A DNA stretch of 23,083 nucleotides, taken from NCBI GenBank assembly GCA_030671985.1, contig DAOVHI010000002.1, forward strand, positions 1-23,083. The letters are read 5' to 3'. The notes under the pieces were generated by a model. The model was not told where the DNA came from, searched no databases, and saw only the letters and a program-made list of their open reading frames with translations. The first letter of the stretch is position 1. The number at the start of each line of letters is the position of its first letter. Both the position numbers and the translations under genes were made by a program. This document shows positions 1 through 6,771 of this stretch, one piece after another. The stretch is from JAHJDO01 sp030671985 [NCBI: bacterium]. GTDB lineage: Bacteria > JAHJDO01.

Positions 1-2
1 CA

Positions 3-140
3 CTCCTTTTAGAAAATTTATTAAAGAGTGGTTATGATACGACAGAATTGATTTCAAATCGATTACGATGATTTTTTCTATTAGTTTCATATTATCAATA
101 TGTTATGTAAAATAATTTTTAAACGTTGGGACAGCAGTGA
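3..140. repeat. Left terminal inverted repeat (138 bp)
   Basis: Bases 3-140 are the exact reverse complement of 22946-23083, with no mismatch over 138 bp. Identity stops sharply at 141. The outermost 30 bases form an imperfect palindrome of their own (CACT...AGTG around CTTT...AAAG with one bulged C). Bases 46-64 are a near-palindrome centred on GATTTCAAATC. A short ORF begins at 100 inside the repeat and stops at 183. Such repeats at both ends are typical of linear viruses and plasmids, large transposons, or contigs ending in an inverted repeat. The sequence alone cannot decide which. Confidence 0.95.
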
Positions 141-242
141 TTTTCAATACAGAAAAATTTCTCACAATTCTCATAATTTTTGACTCCTATAGAATCATCC
201 AAAACTTTCTTCAAAGCAATCCTTTATTTTTTCAACTAATTC

Positions 243-461
243 TTAGGGATTATCTTTCCGGGAAGCATCCCGGCAGGACTCAGCCCAAAGTAGACTAAAC
301 ATTTCTATGAAATCCTTGAGCCTTTCCTCCTCGGAAAGCTTCGTGTAGGGATTAATAGGGTTAACATCCAGCGCAGGGTCAGAGACAACGACTTCGACAG
401 TGAAAGTTCGAATCACTTTGCCTGAATGTTTTCTTTTCTGTTTTCCTTTATGGCTACTCAC
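243..461 (-). CDS. Hypothetical 72-aa protein, basic N-terminus
   Basis: Unrecognised small protein. The first 18 residues are very basic (SSHKGKQKRKHSGK). They are followed by a short strand-like segment (IRTFTVEVVV) and an acidic helical tail with the sequence NPYTKLSEEERLKDF. The start is a GTG preceded by GGGGGAAGCC. No ATG is available. It begins 14 nt after the stop of the receiver/ParB-like gene, so the two are probably cotranscribed and translationally linked. A basic head on a small acidic body would suit a DNA-binding or partner protein for its neighbour, but that is inference. It is the last gene before the left terminal repeat. Confidence 0.6.
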   Translation of the reverse strand: MSSHKGKQKRKHSGKVIRTFTVEVVVSDPALDVNPINPYTKLSEEERLKDFIEMFSLLWAESCRDASRKDNP

Positions 462-475
462 GGCTTCCCCCGTTT

Positions 476-1315
476 TTAACTGTCTTTTTTCAGTTCAAAA
501 TATTTTTTTGTCCTTTCCATCACTTTATTTAAAGCGTAATAATTCCCTTTACTTCCCTGTTCTGAGATTTCATTGCAGATATCAATAATACTCTGTTCAT
601 CCAGCTTGCAGATATGCTCAAAAAAAGATTTTTTGAAGCAGTCTGTATTTTCTTTTACAATCTTTTTTGCAGATTCAGGCAGTGATGCAATCTTAAATTC
701 ATTTTTTAAATTCGATAAACTTATCTTGTTTCTTCTCGCATATTCAGCTTTTGAAAGATTACTTTCTTCAAATTCCCTGCAACGCTTTTCAGCAATATCT
801 AAAAATGTGAGCGGCTTTCTTCCTCTTTTAGCAGGCTTTTTTTCTTTAACAACAGGCTCGGGTATTGTCTTTACCATCCCCCGATTTAAGCAGTCAATCA
901 GTTCTTCCTGAGAGACTGGCTTTATGAGGCAAGCATCTGCCTTTGAAACTTTGAATTCTTCATTTGCTTCCAGCGAGCCGTTTGCAGTGCAGATAATTAT
1001 AGGCACAGGCTTTTTCTCTTTTATCAGTGAAGCCAGGTTAAAACCGTTTATGTCAGGCTCCCTACAATCAAGAATGACTGCATCAAAACTGTCAAGCTGG
1101 ACCATGAACTGCTCATGGTCGTGGGTGATAAAATAGGAATAGCCCTCAAGATATCTGGCATAAAGCTTTCTCATTTCCTCATAGTATTCAAGAACGCCTA
1201 TCATGATTTGCCCGGCATCTGAAACAATCGGCTCATATTGGGGAAGTTCATGGCCAGGCCCATCTTCTTTTTTACTGAATATCTGTCTGCCCTTTTCTAT
1301 CAACTTTTTAATCAT
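476..1315 (-). CDS. Receiver domain / AT-hook / ParB-like HTH protein
   Basis: 279 aa. Residues about 36-145 read as a response-regulator receiver domain: phosphoacceptor Asp in VILDCREPD (D83), Thr in IICTANG (T110) and Lys in CLIKPVS (K132). The acidic pair that normally lies near the first strand is not obvious, so phosphorylation is uncertain. Residues 159-168 (KKPAKRGRKP) match an AT-hook core. Residues 184-223 resemble the helix-turn-helix of ParB/KorB proteins (SKAEYARRNKISLSNL, then SLPESAKKIV). No ParB CTPase N-terminal domain is seen. The likely role is DNA binding, for partition or control of the element, gated by a receiver domain. The start ATG has a strong AGGAGGAAT site, and a perfect 14-bp palindrome lies 13 bases upstream, suggesting self-control. 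The family is not one I can name. Confidence 0.7.
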   Translation of the reverse strand: MIKKLIEKGRQIFSKKEDGPGHELPQYEPIVSDAGQIMIGVLEYYEEMRKLYARYLEGYSYFITHDHEQFMVQLDSFDAVILDCREPDINGFNLASLIKEKKPVPIIICTANGSLEANEEFKVSKADACLIKPVSQEELIDCLNRGMVKTIPEPVVKEKKPAKRGRKPLTFLDIAEKRCREFEESNLSKAEYARRNKISLSNLKNEFKIASLPESAKKIVKENTDCFKKSFFEHICKLDEQSIIDICNEISEQGSKGNYYALNKVMERTKKYFELKKDS

Positions 1316-1327
1316 GCTATTCCTCCT

Positions 1328-1341
1328 GACAGAATTCTGTC
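1328..1341. promoter_or_regulatory. Palindrome upstream of the receiver/ParB-like gene
   Basis: GACAGAATTCTGTC is a perfect 14-bp palindrome lying 13 bases upstream of the start codon at 1315, next to the AGGAGG ribosome site. It is a plausible operator or ParB-type binding site for the protein encoded just downstream. The wider leader 1342-1509 also contains three copies of TTCTGGC, arranged as direct repeats, and a TATA-like TTTAATTAA near 1480-1490 on the minus strand. Function is inferred. Confidence 0.5.
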
Positions 1342-1509
1342 CGGCTAAAAATCAGGTTTTCTGGCTGTCTGGCAGAGGCATCGGGACAGGGCAGATTCAT
1401 GTCGTGAAATAATTCTTTTCATGCCAAATCCCTTTCTGGCCTGCGCCAAGATGCAGTTTCTGGCCGGAATAATTAAGGTTAATTAAATTTCCAACTAATA
1501 AAGACAATT

Positions 1510-2364
1510 TCATAACAATGAAAGCGTCTCCTTCCGTTTTGCGGTTGAAACCCTGGCATACTTTCTTGTTGTTTCCAAGTTGGTATGTCCGAGAAGGTCT
1601 GCCACAGAGAACAGGTCTGCTCCATTGTCCAGGAGATGTGTGGCAAACGTCCTTCGCACAACATGAGGAGTCAGGCAATCACCAAGGCCTGCATGACGGC
1701 CAAGCGCCTTTATCCATCTTTGAACCGACCTCACGGAAACCCTCTTCAATTTAGTGCTCATGAACAAATAATCTCCCTGAAATCTTTTTCTGAAATCAAT
1801 CCAGCCATCAAGAGCGCCAATCAGTTCAGAATTAACTACTGGCAATGATCGTTCCTTCCCGCCCTTTCCCGTGAAGGCAATGCTTCTTTCAGGATGCAAA
1901 ATCATGTCAGAAATATTAAGGTTCACCGCCTCTGAAACACGCATCCCAAGATAATAAAAAATACTGAAAAGGCAATCAATCTCTCTGCCTTTCAGCGTAT
2001 CAGGATATTCCCTGAGGGCCTGAAAAACATTCTGCACCTCTTCTTGCAACAGGACTCTTTGCTCTTTGTAGCGAAGTTTCTGCTTCGGAACATTCTCAAG
2101 AGGGAATTTTCTAATCAGATTTTTTATAAAAAGAAACCGGTAAAAGCTTTTAAGGGAAGCAATCTTTCGCAGTATTGTGCTGTTTTCACATTTGCGCTCA
2201 ATAAGCACTTCAATGAAACGCTCAACATCTTCCTCGCTGCACTCTGTCAAAACGATTCCTGTAGTACGCAGGAACAGCCTGACATCAGTAAGATACTGAT
2301 AGACAGTTGAGGGACTTCTCCGGCTTATCTTTAAATGCCTCTCATATTGATTGAGAATATCCAT
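1510..2364 (-). CDS. Xer-type tyrosine recombinase
   Basis: 284 aa, the usual size of Xer/XerA proteins. The N-terminal core-binding SAM-like domain spans about 1-85. The catalytic domain shows R142 (YLGMRVSEA), K167 (GKGGKERSLP), H234 and R237 (TPHVVRRTFA), H260 (LLGHTN) and nucleophile Y269 (TTRKYARVS), so the full set is present. It cuts and rejoins DNA at short sites. Likely jobs are resolving dimers or end structures, or integrating the element. Its ATG overlaps the TGA of the hydrolase gene (TGATG), so it is in the same operon and translationally coupled. A second, divergent tyrosine recombinase lies at 14273-15484. Confidence 0.93.
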   Translation of the reverse strand: MDILNQYERHLKISRRSPSTVYQYLTDVRLFLRTTGIVLTECSEEDVERFIEVLIERKCENSTILRKIASLKSFYRFLFIKNLIRKFPLENVPKQKLRYKEQRVLLQEEVQNVFQALREYPDTLKGREIDCLFSIFYYLGMRVSEAVNLNISDMILHPERSIAFTGKGGKERSLPVVNSELIGALDGWIDFRKRFQGDYLFMSTKLKRVSVRSVQRWIKALGRHAGLGDCLTPHVVRRTFATHLLDNGADLFSVADLLGHTNLETTRKYARVSTAKRKETLSLL

Positions 2365-3647
2365 CAGTAATCCTTCCGCGTTGAGCGGATTCTAAGCAGT
2401 TCTACTTCTTCAGCCCTAAGAAGATCCTCTGCTTTTTCTTTAAGAATCCTGACGTAAATCCCTGTTTCTTCGCTGCTAACCCCAAAAATCTTTTCTACTC
2501 TTGCAAAAATGTCCCTGTCAGAGATAATGCCTTTAAGCTCTTCTATCCTCTGCTCCACCTCCTGCGTGCTGGCTGATATCTCATTTTCAATCTTTGCTTT
2601 CAGCGAAGGAACATGCTGCCCCTCGGCAACCCTGTAGACTATTTTGAAATCTCCGAACCTGATTTTTTTATTTTCAATATTGTAAATAAATAAGTCTTCC
2701 AAGTGGGCAAACGAGAAACTAACAGACCTGCCGTTTGACGAAACAGTATTATACCTGTTGAAAAAACGCGGGATTTCAGCAGGCTCTTCCAGCACCGCAT
2801 TCCCTGAAAAATAATAAGAATATGAGCCATCAATCTTATGGTAGAGATACTTTAGCGGCTTATCTTTCATTAAGAACTGATAGGAAAACTTTCTTATTTT
2901 ATCACCTTTTACAACGTATGCCTTTTTACCGGCAGCCTGAATCTGGCATGTGCTGTCATGCCCGTATTTTAAAAGGACACCACCTTTCGAAAGGATTATG
3001 GAGTTTCCTGTCACGTCAACAACTTCATACGACTCTTCTGTAATGCCGTCACTGACAACAAGAGAAAGCCTGTAATCCGGGAGTGAATGGATTGCCTCTT
3101 CACTTGACCGATAATTGCCTAGGGCCTTCTGTATTATCCTGTTCATGCCTCCACGGGAGATTATTGCGGAGCAGAGAGCTATGACCAGCAAAGAAGAAGC
3201 AAGAATTGAATATTCACCAGGAGAGCGCATGGGGATATGCCAGTTCAGCGAAAATCTTCCCCAGTATGGGCCAAAGCCAAAAATTTTCAGTCCGCAACGA
3301 TTAAAGCCATCCAGAAAAATGTGAGAAAGAAATCCCAAAACCAAACAGGGAATAAGCGCGGGGTTAAGAAAATAAAATAAAACAGAAAGCAGGGCAAGAA
3401 AGGAAAGTGAATGAAAGAACCCCCTGTGCTGAACGCATCTCGCCACGTCAATGTTTCCGAACGACAGAACCAGAACCAGCCTGCGGAACAGCGTCCCTAT
3501 CACTGCCTTTGGGTTATCAATATCAGGTATTAAGGATGCAAGCACAGTAAACCCCATATTAAACCACGTCACGTCAAGGGATCTAAACATTACGCAGACT
3601 GTGAGCAATACTGCTACTCCCCCAAAAATGTGAGTCGGAGCTGTCAT
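2364..3647 (-). CDS. DUF457/YdjM-like membrane metal-dependent hydrolase with long C-terminal extension
   Basis: 427 aa. The first 165 residues match the membrane-bound DUF457 (YdjM/YbcI) hydrolase family: TAPTHIFGG with H6, LIPDID with D42 and D44, QHRGFFHS with H74 and H79, and GFLSHIFLDGFN with H109 and D113. Several hydrophobic segments surround these metal ligands, as in the family. Residues about 175-427 are an extra soluble part, predicted mostly strands and then helices (EVEQRIEELK onward), which I do not recognise. The normal family member is about 160-350 aa, so the extension is notable. The substrate is unknown. It lies between an ATPase anchored by C-terminal membrane helices and a recombinase in one tight operon, so it may belong to a membrane-linked function of the element. 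Confidence 0.8.
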   Translation of the reverse strand: MTAPTHIFGGVAVLLTVCVMFRSLDVTWFNMGFTVLASLIPDIDNPKAVIGTLFRRLVLVLSFGNIDVARCVQHRGFFHSLSFLALLSVLFYFLNPALIPCLVLGFLSHIFLDGFNRCGLKIFGFGPYWGRFSLNWHIPMRSPGEYSILASSLLVIALCSAIISRGGMNRIIQKALGNYRSSEEAIHSLPDYRLSLVVSDGITEESYEVVDVTGNSIILSKGGVLLKYGHDSTCQIQAAGKKAYVVKGDKIRKFSYQFLMKDKPLKYLYHKIDGSYSYYFSGNAVLEEPAEIPRFFNRYNTVSSNGRSVSFSFAHLEDLFIYNIENKKIRFGDFKIVYRVAEGQHVPSLKAKIENEISASTQEVEQRIEELKGIISDRDIFARVEKIFGVSSEETGIYVRILKEKAEDLLRAEEVELLRIRSTRKDY

Positions 3648-3663
3648 GCCGGGTTTCCTTTCC

Positions 3664-4569
3664 TTACTTGAACCTGCTGCTTATTTTGTAGAAAAGAAGT
3701 GCCAATGAAAAAATTGCGCCGCCTGCCACCATATCCGAGACGGTACCTAATCCACGAAGGTAGTACCTGTATCCCATTGCGAATACAACCAGGAGCATCA
3801 AGCTCATGCCAAACGGATATTCCTTCCGGTGAGAGGAAGGATATTTTTCGAGAATCTCGTCTTTTTTTATTTCCCGTTCCTTCATTCCCCTCTCAAATTT
3901 TTCTTTTAGCCTGCCGGGGTTGCCTGCAACCTCTGCCAGCAGCTTCTTCCTGATTTCCCTGTAATCCTCCTGCCTAATTTTTACTGAATAGGTGCTTACA
4001 AAATAATCGTACAGGGCCGCCATTCTTTCATCATTGATTCTCCGCACGATATAACTGTCAAATCCCTGGTAAAACTGCCTTGTCTTTGAGTCTGACATCT
4101 CTTTAGGCTCTGCAATAACAGCCACTTTCCCTGTTTTTAAAAGCTCATCGAGAAAAATCCGCATTGTGTCTGGAAGCTTCTTTTTCTCCTCGATAAAAAG
4201 AAGGTATTGTCCACTGGAATTCTTTATTCCTGTCAGGATGCGCCTTTCAAGCTGCTGCTGGCTTCCCTTCCTGAATTCAGGGAAGGACTGTTCCCTGCAA
4301 TCAGGATCGTGAATGTCAGAGTATTTCCGGGACATGTAGAAAATTATCTGCTCCAGATCCCTCCTTGTACCGTGTCCCTTCAGATAAATAATTCTTTTTT
4401 CCCTCCAGGGAGAATTAGCGAAGTTCTCATACACGCCCCACAACACATAAGTCTTGCCGACGTATCTCTCACCGGTAATAAGGACATTGACGTTCTTGTT
4501 CAGCAGTCTTGTAATTTCGGCAATGTCCTTTTGCCTTCCTGAAATTATGGAAAGTTTATCTGAAATCAT
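3664..4569 (-). CDS. Archaeal-type P-loop ATPase with C-terminal membrane anchor
   Basis: 301 aa. Begins with SGRQKDIAEITRLL and a Walker A motif GERYVGKT (33-40), the layout of archaeal STAND-like ATPases (Arch_ATPase family). The Walker B candidate is YLLFIEE near 123-129. Two hydrophobic segments near the C-terminus (about 252-267 and 277-293) separated by a short loop should anchor it in the membrane. The family usually carries a DNA-binding or sensor C-terminus, so the membrane tail is unusual. The start overlaps the end of the lipoprotein gene by 14 bases and the stop lies 16 bases before the hydrolase start. The tight spacing argues for a joint membrane-associated role with its neighbours. 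The role itself is not known. Confidence 0.75.
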   Translation of the reverse strand: MISDKLSIISGRQKDIAEITRLLNKNVNVLITGERYVGKTYVLWGVYENFANSPWREKRIIYLKGHGTRRDLEQIIFYMSRKYSDIHDPDCREQSFPEFRKGSQQQLERRILTGIKNSSGQYLLFIEEKKKLPDTMRIFLDELLKTGKVAVIAEPKEMSDSKTRQFYQGFDSYIVRRINDERMAALYDYFVSTYSVKIRQEDYREIRKKLLAEVAGNPGRLKEKFERGMKEREIKKDEILEKYPSSHRKEYPFGMSLMLLVVFAMGYRYYLRGLGTVSDMVAGGAIFSLALLFYKISSRFK

Positions 4570-5220
4570 TGTTTCTCCCAGGGATTTTTACCAGTCCGCA
4601 TGACCGGAAAATTTTTCTCTCTGTTTCATCCTTTTTTGCCAGAAGTTTTTCCAGCCGCTGCCGGTCTTTTTCAAAGTCGCTGTTTTCTTCTTTATTGATG
4701 TGATGTCCCTTCTCCTCGAAAAAACGGCAGATTTTTTCCTCAACAGTTTTTTCCTTAACCACTGTTTCTATGTCCCGCACCTGACTATTGAGTTTTTCCA
4801 ATTTTGATAAATCGCCAGACAGTCCATGGGATATGCTTATTTTCTCTTTTTTAAACCTGGCTATAAGCCTCTGGAAGCGGGGGTCTGAGCCGGGATTGGC
4901 TTTTCTGACAAGATTGGAAGCATAAGAAAAAGCGCCGATGATAGAAGAAGAGGGATTCCTCCCCCATAGTCCTGCCAATGTTTCAATTGAAATCAGTCCT
5001 CCGTGATAATCAATTATGTCGAGGGTGCTGATTCTGATATCAGGATTATGGCGGAATGCCAGCTCCTTTATGGCCTCAAAATTATCCAGGGGGCTTTTGA
5101 GCAGTCCTGCCAGGATGCGGGCGTCTTCCCTATAATGGCCGGTTCCCTGCTGTTGAGAAATGGCTCAAGGGAAGCGCATCCCGTAAGCATAACCAAAAAT
5201 ACTAATGTGAACAATTTCAT
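4556..5220 (-). pseudogene. Lipoprotein gene with a frameshift
   Basis: Two overlapping frames form one gene. The first (5068-5220, 50 codons) starts at an ATG with a good AAAGGTGA site and encodes a signal peptide with a lipobox (FLVMLTGCASLEP). The second, open from 5164 down to 4556, lacks any good upstream start but stays protein-like (LAGLLKSPLDNFEAIKEL, then LAGLWGRNPSSSIIGAF) and ends in a charged coiled coil of about 90 residues. A -1 shift, equal to one missing base between 5068 and 5164, would join them into about 221 residues. A TTG at 4978 would give only the last 140 residues. Either the gene is broken, or the base is a sequencing error, or ribosomes shift frame. No classic slippery heptamer is visible. 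Lipid-anchored outer face plus coiled coil suggests a surface partner of the ATPase. Confidence 0.65.
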
Positions 5221-5304
5221 CAGTCACCTTTCCTGTTTAGTTACTGAAAAGACATGAAACTTTTTTATTACGGCATTCACGGCACAAAAAAAATTCAGGA
5301 ATTC

Positions 5305-5487
5305 TCAGCGGACAGTAAGAAACCTGACTGCCCAGAATGACATAGACCCCCACTCATTAACTATCCTGGGATTATTTGCCTTTTTCTCATTGCTGGCTAT
5401 TCTTTCATTCCTGTCTTTTTTGATGCTTCTGTTTTTTTTGCTGTTTTTCATTTTAGCCACCATCCTGTTCTTCTTCTGCGATTTCAT
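5305..5487 (-). CDS. Small basic protein (60 aa)
   Basis: The first 40 residues are almost entirely Lys, Arg, Asn, Ser and Glu (MKSQKKNRMVAKMKNSKKNR and on). The last 20 carry aromatic and hydrophobic residues (NEWGSMSFWAVRFLTVR). The start ATG has AGGAGGTGAGTG just upstream. An in-frame GTG one codon earlier is less likely. It overlaps the end of the upstream 57-aa gene by 35 bases in another frame, a sign of translational coupling. The family is not recognised. It could bind nucleic acid or membranes. Confidence 0.5.
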   Translation of the reverse strand: MKSQKKNRMVAKMKNSKKNRSIKKDRNERIASNEKKANNPRIVNEWGSMSFWAVRFLTVR

Positions 5488-5626
5488 CACTCACCTCCTG
5501 TCCTGAAAGACGTTGGCTAACCTTGCCACTACCTTTTCCCATTTTCTCAATAACAATCAGAATAACTCTGGACAGCACCCTGCTCACCGTCCCTGAAATA
5601 ATGAAAACCCAATACTCGTCAATCAT
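5453..5626 (-). CDS. Small single-span membrane protein (57 aa)
   Basis: Too short for ordinary gene finding, but well supported by an ideal AAGGAGGTGTTGCC before the ATG. The N-terminal half is hydrophobic (YWVFIISGTVSRVLSRVILIVI), consistent with one amphipathic or membrane segment. The C-terminal half is polar and acidic (EIAEEEQDGG). It lies 30 bases after the stop of the preceding 48-aa gene and overlaps the next gene. Three such genes in a row resemble the small membrane-protein clusters of archaeal viruses and plasmids, but I see no specific family. Confidence 0.6.
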   Translation of the reverse strand: MIDEYWVFIISGTVSRVLSRVILIVIEKMGKGSGKVSQRLSGQEVSDEIAEEEQDGG

Positions 5627-5656
5627 GGCAACACCTCCTTGTGTTTGTAGTTATCC

Positions 5657-5803
5657 TCACCCTCCCATAAAAAGGAGAACGAGAAATAACAAAATGGTTA
5701 AAATAGTTATAATTTTGGCCACATCAAAAATCAGCACGAAAATAAATTTGTAATATTTCTTGGTTTCCTGTCGAGTCATAATTATCCTTTTGATTTTTTT
5801 CAT
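5657..5803 (-). CDS. Small membrane protein (48 aa)
   Basis: Two in-frame starts are possible. The ATG at 5803 overlaps the stop of the 100-aa gene as ATGA, giving 48 aa with a KKIKR head. The ATG at 5779 has AAAGGATAATT before it and gives 40 aa. Both carry the same single hydrophobic span (FIFVLIFDV, then IITILTILLFLVLLFM) ending in GG. The overlap with the upstream stop and the start of the next small gene 30 bases on indicate one operon. Function unknown. Confidence 0.55.
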   Translation of the reverse strand: MKKIKRIIMTRQETKKYYKFIFVLIFDVAKIITILTILLFLVLLFMGG

Positions 5804-6102
5804 AGAGCAACCTTAGAAGCAATAAACATTCTTTTGGCAACAAGCCGCCCCTTTTCACGCACAACCACCGTATTCGAACCCGGAACCCATCCATCATCAA
5901 AAAGATAAACCGAATATCGAGACACCACCGAATGCTTCACCAAAAGATGCTCCTTCCCCAACTCATCAAAAACTAACTGAAGGTGACCATAATCAGCATG
6001 GCCATACATAACCGTTTTCCCCTCACCCCAATAAGGCACGTTACAGAAAAAATTAAATCCCGTTACCTCACCGTTTAAGACCAACCTTAAGAAACCTTCC
6101 AT
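5800..6102 (-). CDS. Hypothetical 100-aa protein
   Basis: No recognised family. Mostly predicted strands with many aromatic residues (FNFFCNVPYWGEG, YGHADYGHLQLVF, YSVYLFDDGW). No membrane segment or signal peptide. The start is secure: AAGGAGGGGAAG directly precedes the ATG. It is the first gene of a leftward unit whose TATA box lies at 6189-6196 and whose leader carries tandem palindromes. It overlaps the next small membrane-protein gene by four bases (ATGA). Confidence 0.6.
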   Translation of the reverse strand: MEGFLRLVLNGEVTGFNFFCNVPYWGEGKTVMYGHADYGHLQLVFDELGKEHLLVKHSVVSRYSVYLFDDGWVPGSNTVVVREKGRLVAKRMFIASKVAL

Positions 6103-6137
6103 CTTCCCCTCCTTCCCTTTCTTTCAATGACATAAGG

Positions 6138-6241
6138 GTAACTATCGGGAATATTCCGGGGATATTCCAAGAATGGCAAAAATAAAAATTTTATAAGGAG
6201 ATAGTTACTACGCAGTGACAATTCTTAGAAAGATTTATAAA
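6138..6241. promoter_or_regulatory. Divergent promoter region with nested palindromes
   Basis: The interval between two divergent genes holds: GTAACTATC at 6138-6146 and its exact reverse complement GATAGTTAC at 6200-6208, about 62 bp apart centre to centre (near six helical turns); the perfect palindrome GGAATATTCC at 6148-6157 and a near copy GGGATATTCC at 6159-6168; a leftward TATA box (TTATAAAA on the minus strand, 6189-6196); and a rightward one (TTTATAAA, 6234-6241). The tandem palindromes sit where leftward transcription should begin, so they look like operators. Looping between the outer arms is inference. Confidence 0.65.
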
Positions 6242-6243
6242 GG

Positions 6244-6771
6244 GTGCTTATTTTCGGCATAAATGGTTGGAATTTGGCTGCGAAATATCAGGATTTGGAA
6301 AAAAGGATTGTTTATAAAGGCTTGGACAGCAAGAAGGACATGGCGGTTGGCTTAGTTAGGTATCTGCTTGAGAGCAGGGCAATCGAGTTTGAACCTACAA
6401 AATCAAATGAGACAGAGGAGGAATGGGAAGATTTTCTATTTAGGGATCATAATAAGGATGCGTGTATATTTGTGGATTATGTGTCTCAGGCAGAAATCAT
6501 CAAACACTTTAGGCATGTTAATATTGGTGTGCCGGAAAGAATTAAGCTTCGTAAGATTGAGCAGCTGAAAACAGAGCCAGATTTAATTCATATTATGCCT
6601 TATGAAGATGAGTATTGGATTTCAAGAATGAATATTCCGAAAGAATTGGGCCCTGTTTCTCTTGATTTTCGGTGTGGACAATCTGCGAAATTCATGTACA
6701 AAGGCTGTAAGGTAGGACTTTATCCTGAAGGGCGGCCATCGAAACTTACAAAAGCGTTAAAGCCTTATTGA
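6244..6771 (+). CDS. Hypothetical protein, about 175 aa
   Basis: Unrecognised soluble protein with mixed charge. Sequence such as KDACIFVDYVSQAEIIKHF and YEDEYWISRMNIP suggests an alpha/beta fold. The start is uncertain. The listed GTG gives MLIFGINGW, but it lies only 3 bases beyond the TATA box at 6234-6241. A transcript from that box would begin near 6262 and could use TTG at 6274 or ATG at 6337. A more upstream TATA-like TTTTATAAG (6189-6197) would permit the GTG. The end overlaps the stop of the opposing gene by seven bases, so the two are convergent. Confidence 0.55.
   Translation: MLIFGINGWNLAAKYQDLEKRIVYKGLDSKKDMAVGLVRYLLESRAIEFEPTKSNETEEEWEDFLFRDHNKDACIFVDYVSQAEIIKHFRHVNIGVPERIKLRKIEQLKTEPDLIHIMPYEDEYWISRMNIPKELGPVSLDFRCGQSAKFMYKGCKVGLYPEGRPSKLTKALKPY

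Noticed and set aside
100-183. 27-codon ORF in the left terminal repeat
   Set aside because: No ribosome site and no continuation. It merely mirrors the start of the doubtful ORF in the right repeat.
1361-1438. 25-codon leader ORF on the minus strand (MKRIISRHES...)
   Set aside because: Only a weak AAAGGGATTT before the ATG. The composition is ordinary, and it lies in a repeat-rich leader. Not enough to call a gene.
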